64,000 bases of DNA from Anodontia alba (lineage: Eukaryota; Mollusca; Bivalvia; Lucinida; Lucinidae). Of this stretch, positions 20,194 through 30,508 are shown one piece after another (position 1 is the first letter of the stretch; the number at the start of each line of letters is the position of its first letter). The position numbers were made by a program, and so were the translations under genes. Location of the stretch: NCBI GenBank assembly GCA_964016985.1, contig OZ024833.1, positions 58,913,463-58,977,462 of the forward strand, given 5' to 3'. Under the pieces are notes generated by a model. That model did no database searches. It was not told where the DNA came from and worked only from the letters and a program-made list of their open reading frames with translations.

Positions 20194-20505
20194 GTTAATC
20201 TTTAGCACTCTCTGGGCAAATTCGGCAGACGATAAATTGATGATATTCCCAGAAAACAGGATTTTTAAGAAAATGAAAATATTTCAAAATGTCTGCTGAA
20301 TATTTTATAACAGACGAAAAATTGATGCTATTTTTGTTTTTATTGTTTTTTTGTTGTTGTTTTTTGTTTTTGTTTTTTATTTTCTTCAGAAAATAGGAGT
20401 CGACATTTCATGCAAATGTCAAATGCTTTTTTGTGAGGAAAATAACAAAATATTTCAAAATGTGTCGTGTACTTAATTCTTACTCAACCTGCTAAGCGTT
20501 AAGAA
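20194..20505 (+). mobile_element. Two family C remnants in tandem
   Basis: First: TTAGCACTCTCTGGGC to ATGTCTGCTGAATATTTTA. Second: AACAGACGAAAAATTGATGC to CTCAACCTGCTAAGCGTTAA, with CATTTCATGCAAATGTC as a reduced centre. A GTTTTT-rich stretch separates them. Confidence 0.65.
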
Positions 20506-20889
20506 ATAAGCATACTCCAATGACTCGTTCATTTTTCTCCTACTGATGTAATTGGATGGAGTAATTCAAATTCGTGTTCATGCATTTTGGGTATTAATCA
20601 GGCAACACTTTTTCTGTTGATTCGGTCATTTCCGTAAACTGCCGTTGTACTATATTTTCTCAATAAAGCAGGGTCACACTTGTGATGTTGCTTGGTCATT
20701 TCTGACTATGAGCAACTTAATCTTTAAAAGCAAGGGACCACAAACTTTAACTGTCACTTGAGTAAAAAGGAGTTAAAGAGGCAAATATTTTGCCACAAAC
20801 TTTATGTAAATCCGTTGAGCGGTTTAGGAGATATGGCCTTTTGTACATTTTACAATAGTTTTCTATGGAAAAAAGGTAAGAGAAAAGTC
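20506..20889. other. Unique or ancient repeat sequence
   Basis: Contains AAATCCGTTGAGCGGTTT and GGAGATATGGCC, a motif style I associate with old mobile-element ORF remnants, but no frame supports it. Nothing else recognised. Confidence 0.3.
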
Positions 20890-21260
20890 CAGGGAGTGCC
20901 ACAATCACAAACCGCAGCCCTTCCCAGACCCCAAGAGGAAGAAGAAACCGACAAATCTAAACAAGCACAAACCGAACAAACGTACGAAAAGCACTAAGAT
21001 TAGCTCTCTCTTCCCCAAGCGAGGTAATCGCAATACTAAAAGGACAGAAAAACACAAGAACAAAATGACACACAGAAAGACATACAGCAAATCGCCTCGT
21101 AGAATAAACCACAAAGCAACAAAGAGTAAGACTAACACCGGGACCACCGCCTTAGAACGGTCGGCAGAGCAAACCACCGCGGGGTTTAAAGCACTTTTAC
21201 AGCTAGCTAACTTCACCTTGGGTCCCGATGCCGCCATTTTGTCAGTCATGTCACGTGACG
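20890..21260 (+). repeat. Family Q repeat, A- and purine-rich
   Basis: Runs from CAGACCCCAAGAGGAAG through ACCGCCTTAGAACGGTCGG to CGCGGGGTTTAAAGC. The GAACGGTC block is shared with 13450. Both strands are open for 70-110 codons because of base composition; no domain recognised. Confidence 0.5.
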
Positions 21261-21684
21261 AATTAAGAAATGGCTAATTTCAAGCGTAAGGATAAGTTGT
21301 TTTCTCTTAAAAACAGTAAATTTTCATTATAGGCAATAAAAAGGATATAAATTGGCCATTCACTGAAATTATTTTGCATCAGAATTGCTGTTATTTGATA
21401 TTTTTGATTATGAGCTTATGACGTCATAAACCCACAACCTCGTTCTGGACTCGCATTACCAATTTTTTAAACTTCTATAACTCTCTTGTAGATTGATCGA
21501 TTTTCATGAAACTTGTTGCAAAATGCTTAGCTACTGAATGCCTATCTTCCAAATTACAAGTATTAGTCTATGGGCCCTTCCCTTTAAATCTGGTGACTGC
21601 AGTGTTGTTGCAATGTGTTTTTTGATGCCTGACTGATAATAACAAACTTAGATCTGAATTGTCTGTCCAGCTGTGCCAGTGACG

Positions 21685-21988
21685 TAGCCAGAACGGAATG
21701 ACTTTTACACATACCCAGGAAAAATCTTACAAAATTCTCTCGGTATAGCTTCTAAAATAGGGGCTACTCTTAAAGGAAAGAATTTACTCCCCCTGGGAGC
21801 AAATTTTTTCCTTTAAGAGAAGCCCCTATTATGGAAGCTATTAAATATTTCCATTAAGAGCAGTCCCTACGGTAAAGAACAAAAATGTTTTATGAAAGTT
21901 GATGTCTCTTGATCTCATATATTTTGCATACGTACGTTTTCGCATGTTACGCATATGCGTAATGTGCGTAATGAATGCTATGTCTATG
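21685..21988 (+). mobile_element. Family L foldback element, reference copy
   Basis: GTGACGTAGCCAGAACGG at the left. Hairpin GGGGCTACTCTTAAAGG, GAGCAAATTTTTTCC, TTTAAGAGAAGCCCC. Right side ATTAAGAGCAGTCCCTACGG, then GTTACGCATATGCGTAATG. It sits directly against a coding-like minus-strand segment. Confidence 0.82.
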
Positions 21989-22240
21989 CGTGCTAGAAAA
22001 TTCTGATGCAGATTCTGCTGATGATGGTGCACTTGCTCTAGCTTTCTGCTGCTGGCGCTTTCCCTCAGCTTCACAGATTCTCTTTGCTTCGTAATCATCT
22101 ACTCCTTTTCTGATGAGGCAAAGCCACTTTGCTAGGTCATGTGCCGTATCTTTCCAGAACTACGTGGAATTATGTTGAAGTCCTCGGAGGAGGCTATCAG
22201 GATACCCTTGCAGGGCCATACCTAAGACTTTCTTAAAATG
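21989..22240 (-). pseudogene. Broken coding-like segment, product unknown
   Basis: On the minus strand from 22240 one frame reads about 23 codons (HFKKVLGMALQGYPDSLL), a single TAG near 22158, then a long run including TAHDLAKWLCLIRKGVDDYE and AKRICEAEGKRQQQ. An Ala/Ser-rich stretch follows until family L interrupts it at about 21989. Composition is protein-like, with basic, acidic and aromatic residues mixed and no low complexity before the last part. I do not recognise the family. It may be a decayed transposon or retroelement ORF or a host exon fragment; the stop and the L insertion argue it is not functional. Confidence 0.45.
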
Positions 22241-22449
22241 GTATTAGCTCTGCTTTCGACTGGCGCGCAATATTTGAAGAAAAGTTAGGACTAGTCGCGC
22301 CGGTGGTAGTGCATTGTGACTAGTAGTAGTATCACGTCTGAGGCTGTGGCGTTATACAGCAGGTTCGCAGCCCTATAAAGGGGCATCAATTCCCACCGTC
22401 ACATCCAGAATCCATCAAGACCGACTTAAAGATTACTGACAGTGAAGTT

Positions 22450-22545
22450 AACGCTTAGCATGTTGAGTAAAAATTCAGCACAAATTCAGCAGATGATATT
22501 TTCTTATTCCAACTTCCCCCACCCTCCACCCCACCAAAAAAAAAA
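22450..22545 (-). mobile_element. Family C terminal fragment
   Basis: AACGCTTAGCATGTTGAG and AAATTCAGCAGATGATATTT, then a CCACCCC and poly-A stretch. Only one end of the element remains. Confidence 0.6.
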
Positions 22546-22794
22546 AAAAAAAACTAAAGTGCGGGCGCGGAACGTGGAGTGTCTTATTTTTTTGTTCAAC
22601 CGATCAACCGAATAGCTGTCTCCATGAGACTGCGACTTCAAAGCTGTTTGCAGCATATCGCATAAAGCAGGATTACCACAGATATGGCTTGTTCAGTCTG
22701 CTAAGAGGGTGCCTACATAACATCAGGCCAGATTATAGATGCATTTATTCGGTTAGTCTAATATTCGTTTCTATTATAAGCCTCGTCAAGCAGA

Positions 22795-22875
22795 AAACGG
22801 ACCTTAGCGTATACACGAACAACTACATCGGCGCATGCGCATTCGTATAGTCTGATCAAGGCCCCGGATGAAGAT
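22795..22875. repeat. Family H fragment
   Basis: GAACAACTACATCGGCGC then CGTATAGTCTGATCAAGGCC. A weak single hairpin. Confidence 0.4.
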
Positions 22876-22926
22876 CTCTGCAGCCTGGAAGCTCATTGAT
22901 TAGTCATAATAAAGAGAAGAGATATC

Positions 22927-23105
22927 TAGTGTTTTTTTTTTTTTTTTTTTTTTTTTCGTAATTCTTAAGTATGTGCACAAATACTGGTTAACCACTTATA
23001 GGACTCAGTCTGCCCAGGAAAAGTGTCTATAGGTTTAATTACCGGCTCGACATGACCTTAACAGTGTTGACTGGGCCGTAAAGCTTCAACTCAAACAAAT
23101 GAGTT
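22927..23105 (+). mobile_element. SINE-P 3' part
   Basis: After a poly-T run, ATGTGCACAAATACTGGTTA, ACCGGCTCGACATGACC and GACTGGGCCGTAAAGC match the 3' half of the SINE at 27719. The tRNA-like head is missing. Confidence 0.75.
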
Positions 23106-23264
23106 TTAACGTTTATCAGGGACCATTACTCCTGTTAGAATTGATATATACATGCGGTTTTTACACTGAACCTGTGTTTATTCATCGTTAGGCTTCCACA
23201 TAAATTCCAAATTAGCGTAACAAAGCCATGGCCACCAATTCTCAGTGACAGTATTTAAGGGTAA

Positions 23265-23495
23265 TTGATAATCTTTCAGGGGAGATAAATGTCAAACTGT
23301 TGTCTACTTTCTGATTAAGGGGTCTACTATAAAAGGAAAGAATTTGCTCCTAGTGGGAACAAATTCTTTCCTTTTAGGTTAGACCCTTTTCAGAAGGGAT
23401 TTGAGGTGCAGGAAAGCATACCGGAAGTCACAAAATGTGTCTCCCTTGGCGAAAATGGCAAAATATCTACCAAGTGTATCCAGTCCCCTTAAAAT
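23265..23495 (+). mobile_element. Family K foldback element, reference copy
   Basis: Left part CTTTCAGGGGAGATAAATG, hairpin GGGTCTACTATAAAAGG, TTTGCTCCTAGTGGG, CAAATTCTTTCC, TTTTAGGTTAGACCC. Right part CAGGAAAGCATACCGGAAG and the terminus AAGTGTATCCAGTCCCCTTA. Confidence 0.85.
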
Positions 23496-23519
23496 GATTT
23501 TAATCAAAGCACTGATAGC

Positions 23520-23890
23520 ACTGGGTATTCGACTGTCTCCGAGTGTAGGCTGGGAAAATGGACCTGACCGAGGACAAGAGTTTCATTGAACCCTTAACTT
23601 CCTGTTATTTAAGCAAACAGTGCAGACCCCGAACAGACGCTGTAGAACGCGGCATCTGCTCTGGGTCTGCACTGTTTGCAATCTCCCAGTCCAGATTTTT
23701 CTACATAACCCTCTTTACACTGCACTCTGACGTCACCGCGACAAGACTAGCGCGGCTACAAATAACCGTTACCTTGATTTCGTACAAACGTGGGGTTTTG
23801 TTTCACTGGTCAATGATAATCACGTGGGCAACAACCTTAAAGAAATTTTGGTGTATGTATGCTTTGGCTCGATTGTAAACAATCGACCCC
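23520..23890 (+). mobile_element. Family F-long element, near full length
   Basis: TGGGTATTCGACTGTC at the left and TTGTAAACAATCGACCCC at the right look like inverted ends. Hairpin CAGACGCTGTAGAACGCGGC. Body with CTGACGTCACCGCGAC, GCGGCTACAAATAACCG, CACTGGTCAATGATAATC and CACGTG. Confidence 0.82.
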
Positions 23891-24109
23891 AAAAAATGCC
23901 AGACTTTTGCACTTTAAAATCACATGCTGAACTTTTATCAAAGGTTCATATCAACTTAATCTTATGTCGTGTGGCGCTAATAAGTGGAAAATCTAATAGT
24001 TGGCTCACCACCCCTGTTTCTAATCAAAATGTTTTCATGAGTCTAACAGCAGATTCTTGTGAAGAGTTTCGTATCTAATCAGGTTTAACCCAAAGTCTGC
24101 TGAATTTAA

Positions 24110-24348
24110 TTTTAACGCTTACCACTCTGGATAAAAACTTCAGCAGACGACATTTTGAAATAGTTTTTCTAATTTTTACCAAGAACAGGTTTTGACATTT
24201 CATGCAAATTGTCTCCAAGGGAGGGAGACAATTCTGCATGAAATGCCAACCCTGTTTTTTTTGTTTTGTTTTTATTTTCTGAATAAAAATAATAAAATTT
24301 ATCAGTTTGTTTTCTGCTGAATTAGCCCAGAGTGGTAAAGATTAATTC
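24110..24348 (-). mobile_element. Family C element
   Basis: TTAACGCTTACCACTCTGG to GCCCAGAGTGGTAAAGATTA. Core CATTTCATGCAAATTGTCTC with TCTGCATGAAATGCC; the loop has a GGGA duplication. Confidence 0.75.
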
Positions 24349-24397
24349 GACATTCGAATTTCTAAAATACTTCTCTTTGATAGCTAAAATCAGCCGG

Positions 24398-24745
24398 GCT
24401 CTATAGTGCAGTCGGTTGCGTGTCTGGCTGCAGATTCAGGGACCAGTGGTCGCAAGTTCGAATCCCAGGTCGGCCACATAACTTTTGTTGAGATTAATCG
24501 TGGAATTATTTCTACGGTGGTTCTCCTCCTTCCCGTGATTTTCAGTATGTGCTCAAAGAACTTCAGTGCCAGAGGTCACAAGTTCGAATACCAGCTCGGC
24601 CACGGTTCCCCCACTTCTAGTGATTCAAGAAGGACAGTTACTTGCAAACATGTGCACAAAGTGCTGGTTAGCTGCTTAGAGGACTAAGCCTGCCGGGGAA
24701 AGTGTGAGTAGGTTAACTGACCGGCTCGACATAAAACTATATAGG
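24398..24745 (+). mobile_element. SINE-P variant with two tRNA-like B boxes
   Basis: Head GCTCTATAGTGCAGTCGG with B box GCAAGTTCGAATCCC. A second block, AGAGGTCACAAGTTCGAATA then CCAGCTCGGCCACGG, lies about 120 bp later, so part of the head was duplicated or the copy is dimeric. The 3' half (GTGCACAAAGTGCTGG, GACTAAGCCTGCCGG, ACCGGCTCGACAT) is that of SINE-P. Confidence 0.75.
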
Positions 24746-24857
24746 CCTTGACAGTTCATGTGAATCGTGTCCTAAGTTCCTGCATGTAAACAGTAAAATT
24801 GCGCGCATGCGCTGTCTAATCGTTCGCAGATAGAAAATATCTTTTAGCGGAACAGAT

Positions 24858-25062
24858 TTTACCACTTTACCACTCTATGGGCTAATTCAACAAACGGCAA
24901 ACTGATATTTTTTTCTTATTTTCCCAGAATGTCACACTTCGTGTATATTGTCTCTTAATATGCATGAAATGTGACTTTGTTTCTGGGAAAAGTAAGAGAA
25001 ATCGGAAAAATATTTCAAAATGTCGTCTGTTGAAAATGTTACCCAGCCTGCTAAGCGTTAAC
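24858..25062 (+). mobile_element. Family C element
   Basis: TTTACCACTCTATGGGC to CCAGCCTGCTAAGCGTTAAC. The centre is altered to GTCACACTTCGTGTATATTG with CATGAAATGTGAC, so the stem pairs with a different inner sequence. Confidence 0.75.
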
Positions 25063-25099
25063 TGACGTCATAGTCTTTTCTTCACATATTATTCATGAT

Positions 25100-25322
25100 T
25101 GGTCAACGTTTAGCATGCTGGGTAAATTTTTCATACATACTGAAATATTTTTGTTTTATTTTATTTTTCTTTTCCAGAAAACAGGATTTGACGTTTAATG
25201 CAAATTGTCTCCAATGGAGACAACTTGCATGAACTGTCAAATCCTGTTTTCTATATAAAACAAAATAAGAAAATATCATCAATTTGTAGTCTGCTGAATT
25301 AGCCAAGATGGTGATAAGTATT
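25100..25322 (-). mobile_element. Family C element
   Basis: AACGTTTAGCATGCTGGG to GCCAAGATGGTGATAAG. Core AATGCAAATTGTCTCCA / TGGAGACAACTTGCAT. Only about 40 bp separate it from the previous C copy. Confidence 0.78.
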
Positions 25323-25446
25323 TTAATTACATATGACACATTTAGTGTCCTTATTACATTAGCTGGACACAAATGGTGGTGAAAATCAATGACCAGTCCC
25401 AGAATGAGTGACCTTAGGAGCCAATTGTTTCCTTTTACAGGAAACA

Positions 25447-25712
25447 GCTTGACCCTTGAGCGCCAATTGCAGCAGACGATATTTTCATTTTTTTTTAAAG
25501 AAAATATGGCTTGACATTTCATGTGAATCGTCTATTTGACGATTCACATGAAATGTCGACTTATTTTCAGCAGACATTTCTCATGAAATGTCAAGACTTA
25601 TTTTCGGCAGACGATTTACATGAAATGTCCAGTTTTATTTCTATGAAAAATAAAATGATATATAGAATATCGTTAGTCGTATGCTACAATGTTTGCTTAG
25701 CGCTTTAAGGGT
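25447..25712 (+). mobile_element. Family D element with amplified right arm
   Basis: Ends CCCTTGAGCGCCAATTGCAG and GCGCTTTAAGGGTTATG. After the normal arm (GACGATTCACATGAAATGTC) the segment TTCAGCAGACATTT...CATGAAATGTCAAGAC and then CGGCAGACGATTTACATG repeat it twice more at about 50-bp spacing. Confidence 0.82.
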
Positions 25713-26334
25713 TATGTATGAGTGAACTAGCATAGCATTGAAACTGCATCATTACTTCTGATATTATGCACCAAACTTTAAAAAAAAGTTGAGAAGGGGA
25801 TGGGGGTAGGTCATATTGCCTTTGGCTTCAACCCTTTCGTCTGTCCGTTCGTTCGTCGCACTTTATATTGTGAACAGGATATCTCAGGAAGTATTTGAGC
25901 TAGGATTTTGATATTTGGCAGATTTTATTGGGGCTGAGAGGTAGATCATCTATTTGATTAACTTTTGAAAAAAAAATATTGGAATAATTTTATAAGAGCC
26001 ATACCCCTTTTCAAGTTAAGCATTTGATAGGAGCAAGCATACAGTTGAGGACATAGTGTTTTTGCAGACACACATTTCTATATGTAAAGTGCTAATGTGA
26101 AGGCCAACAGCAGACCACGGTGACGTTCTAAGGTCTATGATCTGGACTTGCCTAGCCGTTAAACAATACAAAATTGAGGAAAATACAAAAAATTATGAAG
26201 CACTGATCACCTGAATTTTCTACTTATCAAAAGGAAAGCTCTTTGATACAAAAAGCATGAAAATAAAAACAATACAACTCTGAGATAAGATAATGACGCT
26301 GATCTTTTGAATTTTCTATCAGAAGAAGACTTTT
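25713..26334. other. No recognised element
   Basis: CGTCTGTCCGTTCGTTCGTC lies at about 25839 and GAACAGGATATCTCAGGAAG at 25873, a combination I have seen as a dispersed repeat in invertebrate genomes. No frame or splice pair found. Confidence 0.3.
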
Positions 26335-26812
26335 CGGTGTTCCTTTGTCTCTATGGGTAAGGATAATGACGTAAATTCTCTGTGGGTAAGGATGATGACG
26401 TAAAGTCTCTATAGGTAAGGATAATGACGTAAAGTCTCTATGGGTAAGGATAATGACGTAAAGTCTCTGTGGGTAAGGATGATGACGTAAAGTCTCTATA
26501 GGTAAGGATAATGACGTAAAGTCTCTGTGGGTAAGGATAATGACGTAAAGTTCCTATGGGTAAGGATAATGACGTAAAGTCTCTGTGGGTAAGGATAATG
26601 ACATAAAGTCTCTATGGGTAAGGATAATGACGTAAAGTTCCTATGGGTAAGGATAATGACGTAAAGTCTGTATGGGTAAGGATAATGACGTAAAGTTTCT
26701 ATGGGTAAGGATAATGACGTAAAGTCTCTATGAGTAAGGATAATGACGTAAAGTCTCTATGGGTAAGGATAATGACGTAAAGTCTCTGTGGGTAAGGATA
26801 ATAACGTAAAGG
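26335..26812 (+). repeat. 29-bp minisatellite, about 16 copies
   Basis: Unit GGTAAGGATAATGACGTAAA then GTCTCTATG, exact 29-bp spacing (for example AAAGTCTCTA at 26402 and 26431). Nearly every unit contains TGACGTAA, a bZIP (ATF/C-EBP type) site. Variants (CTATAG, CTGTGG, TTCCTATG, GATGATG) alternate, suggesting higher-order duplication of two- and three-unit blocks. Confidence 0.97.
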
Positions 26813-27190
26813 GGAATGGGTACATTTGTAGATTTGCCGCCATTTTTCACAAGGGAAACAACTTTTTGTGACTCAGTCTGCTTTCCTGCAAACCCATCCC
26901 CCTACTGAAAAAGGGACTGCTCTACAAGGAAAGAATTTGCTCCCTTCTGAAAAGGGGTTTGCTCTACAAGGAAAGAATGTGCTCCCTTCTGAAAAGGGGT
27001 CTGCTCTACAAGGAAAGAATATGCTCCCTTCTGAAAAGGGGTTTGCTCTACAAGGAAAGAATGTGCTTTCTTTCCTCATAGAGTAGACCCCTTTGTAGAT
27101 CTTGCAGAGCAGACTTCTTTTCAGAAGGTAGACAAAACCATTTTGATAGAGTTGCCTCCCCTGAAAGTATCATTTCCATTAATGTAACCA
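26813..27190 (+). mobile_element. Family K element with four-fold arm amplification
   Basis: Left K sequence (GGGAATGGGTACATTTG, TCACAAGGGAAACAACTT, CTTTCCTGCAAACCC) leads to about four 42-bp units (26905-27075) of the type GCTCTACAAGGAAAG, AATTTGCTCCCTTCTG, AAAAGGGG. A shortened right arm CATAGAGTAGACCCC follows. Open frames on both strands are by-products. Confidence 0.88.
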
Positions 27191-27439
27191 TGGTTTTATT
27201 TACCAGACTGATGCCGATTCTATCAGGAGACTAGAGAAGTCTTACTGATGAGTTTACAACCAGCAAAGGAATTCCACTTTGATACAAATCCTTGCTGCGA
27301 ATCCACTGAGAGATGTAGTGCAAGTCTACATTACCGTATTTACCTAGATGTTGGGACATCTTAACTTGTTACCAGTCTTGTCCAAAAATTTCAACAATTT
27401 TGAAATTTTAAAATTTGTCCTAAAACTTTTTACTGTCTG

Positions 27440-27560
27440 TAGATATGTCTAAATACTGCTTAGTTAGTGGTAAAAAGTATAGACCCTAATCAGACGCCGC
27501 ATACTGCGGCGTCTGATCTGGGTCTACACTTTTTGCAAATGCACACTGTATTTAGCCTAA
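27440..27560 (+). mobile_element. Family F-short element
   Basis: AATACTGCTTAGTTAGTGG, hairpin ATCAGACGCCGCATACTGCG with GCGTCTGATCTGGG, then TTTTTGCAAATGCACACTG. Perfect inner stem. Confidence 0.75.
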
Positions 27561-27664
27561 AAATTGGAACACTTAATCTCCCTACCATACCTGTGCTAGA
27601 ATTTGAACCAGTCCATTATACTATTATACTAGCTGTATGTATCTACAAACTGCAGTTCGAGTGA

Positions 27665-28039
27665 CACACTGTGTACGTAGTTCAGCAGTGTCTGATCTGG
27701 GTCTACGGTTCGGTCGGGGGCCGGCCTCGGTGGCTCACTTGGACACGCGCCCGACTGGTGATCAAGAGGTTGCGGACTCGACCCCGCCGGGTCCGCAGCA
27801 TTCTTTCGTGGAGAGTTGACCTTGAAATATTTTCTACGGTCGTTCTGTCCCTTCCGCTGATTCAAGAAGGGCAGTTGTCAGTTTCTGGCGAGAAATGTGC
27901 ACAATACTGGTTAACCGCTTAGAGGACTAAGCCTGCCCAGTGAAAGAGTGGCCAGGTAAACTGATTGCGCTCTACATGACCCCATTGGGTTGACTGGGCC
28001 GTAAAACCTCAACACAAACAAACAAACGATTTGGTCGGG
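27665..28039 (+). mobile_element. SINE-P inserted in an F remnant
   Basis: The F arm GTCTGATCTGGGTCTACGG ends at TTCGGTCGGG, and TTTGGTCGGG reappears at 28030-28039, a 10-bp target duplication. The SINE (about 27719-28028) has head CGGCCTCGGTGGCTCAC, B box GCGGACTCGACCCCG, body GTGCACAATACTGGTTAACC and GAGGACTAAGCCTGCCC, and tail GGGCCGTAAAACC with ACAAACAAACAAAC. Confidence 0.87.
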
Positions 28040-28199
28040 CCAGTCTATCCCACTACCCAGTTAGAAGGGAGGCAAATATTCAGACATTTTCCTCGAAGAT
28101 GTCTCATTCCTCCTTAACGTGGAAAAACAAAAGTTCTGAAGAGGTTTTTGGATCATACGCAGAGTAATGCTCCCTCTTTGTCCAAATGCATCTAAATGA

Positions 28200-28315
28200 C
28201 TGTACGGTAATAACCCTAAGTATTGGGACAGACAGGCCTGAGCAAACATTGTAGACCCAGATCAGACGCCACATAATGCGGCGTCTGATCTTGGTCTACA
28301 CTGTTTGCAACTCAT
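28200..28315 (-). mobile_element. Family F-short element
   Basis: ACCCTAAGTATTGGGACAGA, CAGGCCTGAGCAAACATTG, hairpin ATCAGACGCCAC / GCGGCGTCTGAT, then TTTGCAACTCATCCAGAAG. Confidence 0.75.
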
Positions 28316-28689
28316 CCAGAAGTCACGGTTTAGACACATCAACGGGTAATTAAATGGAGTTGAAATATTAGAACAACTATGGTAAGGAGTTGAGTGTCCG
28401 AATATTTGGAATAAATGGGGTAATGTATCTTGTTTTATCTTCCTTATATGTCTTCTTGTTAGTAGCTAATCTTTTTGTTCTGAGATTGATTAATTCAATA
28501 AGTAGTCAGCACAGACCAGGATAATGAAACCCTTCGTCTTTCTTACATTTTAATGCAATCGTAAATCAAGGACAACGACTTATCAGACTAATGTTGCCGC
28601 AGTTTTCCACAAATGTGTTTTTGATGCCTATGAACATTTCTTGTTGTTAATTTTACTGCGCACGATTTTTTTTGCACTATGTTTTACGT

Positions 28690-28925
28690 CGCAAGAATAT
28701 TTGGGCGGCCCATGCGAAAACGTGTTCTCGGACATATGCGGACAGCGAAGGCCCAGATCAGCCTGCGCATTTGCGCAGTCTGATCAGGGCCTTCGCTATC
28801 CGCTGACAAAATCATTTGACACTAAAAAATGCATGTATCAACAGAGAGCAAATGCCCGGATGAGACTTTGCGCATGCGCAATCTGAGTCTGAATGCGCAT
28901 TTTGCGCATGCTCGAAGGTACTTTT
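28690..28925. mobile_element. Family H double-hairpin element
   Basis: First hairpin is near perfect: GCGGACAGCGAAGGCCC, AGATCAGCCTGCGCATT with GCGCAGTCTGATCAGGG, CCTTCGCTATCCGC. The second half is decayed (GAGACTTTGCGCATGCGC, AATGCGCATTTTGCGC). Confidence 0.75.
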
Positions 28926-29397
28926 TTCGCTTGACACAGCTCATTTAATTTATCTTCAACAATGAAATAACATTAGCCTTTTAATGCATCCTATAGACAT
29001 TGCAGAAATAGAGATTATGGAACAAACTCCTTTTAGGCTACAGACGACCATTGATTTTCCTCATATATTCTATATGTTTTAGTTAATGTTTTACAGCCCA
29101 CAACTTGTTTTTTCTTTTAAGTTTGAATGATCCATAATTTCTACTTGCCTCACAACAGTCTCTCTAAAATTTTCAAAACAAGAAACGTAATGGTAGGTCA
29201 TGTATTCGGCTTCCGCCTCTTTCAAGACACCGACATGGATTTGTACCCAAGATGATTTTCATATTCAAAGCAACCAACCAAAATTATACATTTTTGCTTA
29301 TATCTACTGCAGAATAATCCGAATTATATATTCAAATCGATTCTGGCACCAAAGCAGGCCAAACACTCTAGAAACGGGCAACAATTTGGAACTACAG
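28926..29397. other. No recognised feature
   Basis: AT-rich sequence without foldback structure, SINE head or splice-bounded frame. Confidence 0.4.
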
Positions 29398-29712
29398 TGA
29401 ACACTCGTTACAGCGACCACATTTGTTCCCAAAGACGTTACCATTAAAATGAATTTGCTGTTGTAATTACTTGATGTGTAAGAAAGGTCATGTTTTGTTC
29501 CTATTTCCTCATAGAACATATGATTTGGATACTTGAGGCGATTCTAACAAATATCCAAAACATATATTTCTTTGAAGTATTAAATACAATATTCTTGCAT
29601 AATTTGTGACTAATTGTAACCTATTAAGCGAAAGTTTCATGACAGTCAAATTGTCATTATAGCGAATTTTGTCGTTGTATCGAGTGCGGTATAAAGAGGA
29701 TTGTCAGTATTT
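29398..29712. mobile_element. Diverged pogo/Tigger-like MITE interrupted by family B
   Basis: CTACAGTGAACACTCGTTAC at the left and TATAGCGAATTTTGTCGTTG plus GAGGATTGTCAGTA at the right are inverted. Between them 29510-29590 carries a family B remnant (CATATGATTTGGATACTTG, CCAAAACATATATTTC). Confidence 0.55.
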
Positions 29713-29734
29713 AATATGGAACGATATTCGACCT

Positions 29735-30160
29735 CTACTAAATGCGAGCAGCGAAGACCAAGATCTACATTTTCTGTAAGTGATATATTCTACAATATTT
29801 GTCGATTTCATTTGAGCCGTTTCAAGAGAAAAAGTGCTTACGAACACGCGCAACTTGCGCAAATTCAGATCATCCTGCGCATGCGCAAAGTGTCATTCCG
29901 GCATTTGCTCTCCGTTAATTTATTCTGTTGTATCCAATAATTCTTTTAGCGGACAGTGAAGGCCCTGATCAGACTGCGCGGATTCGCAGGCTGATCTGGG
30001 CCTTCGCTGTCCTCATATGCCCGAAGTTACATTTTCGAATGGCGCGGCCCATTTTATGGTCGGCTCGAAACGCAAGAACGCGCGTTCTAATCCGGGCGTT
30101 TGTTGCCCGCAAACGCAATGAATGCCCTTTTGTAACGTTGCGCGTCATCTGGATATTTTG
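29735..30160. mobile_element. Family H copies, two adjacent
   Basis: A decayed unit lies at 29735-29900 (AGCAGCGAAGACCAAG, CATGCGCAAAGTGTC). A good hairpin follows at 29952-30016 (GACAGTGAAGGCCCTGATC, AGACTGCGCGG / CAGGCTGATCTGGGCC). GC-rich sequence to 30160 may be a third arm (CGAAACGCAAGAACGCGCG). Confidence 0.65.
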
Positions 30161-30332
30161 AGTTAAGGGCGGGAATTAATTCGTTCAGGAAGACAACTGT
30201 CAGTCTTGTGCCTCCTTTCTGTTAAAAGAGCTCTGAAAGTTGCAAATTCTTAACCAATTTTCAGAAGGTAAATCACGAAATGGTTGCCGGGGTTGCCTGC
30301 GCTTGCTTATTTCGCTTACTGTGTGGCAAAGG

Positions 30333-30472
30333 TTAACTTTTAAAGCGACAAGGAAAATTTTTTGCAGATGACATTCTGCTTTTTTTTCTAAAGACAAGTA
30401 TTGACATTTCATTTTTTTCATTGAAAATAAGTATTGGCATTTCACATGCAATGTCAATACTTATTTTCTATG

Positions 30473-30508
<36 letters not shown>

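Noticed and set aside
20905..21277. Genes on both strands (70-114 codons)
   Set aside because: Both strands are open because of A/purine-rich composition, and part of the sequence recurs at 13450 as a dispersed repeat.
26335..26812. CRISPR-like array
   Set aside because: Units of 29 bp are directly contiguous with no spacers, and the genome is eukaryotic.
26868..27086. Repetitive secreted or structural peptide (14-residue repeats)
   Set aside because: The repeats are amplified arms of a family K foldback element and are open on both strands.
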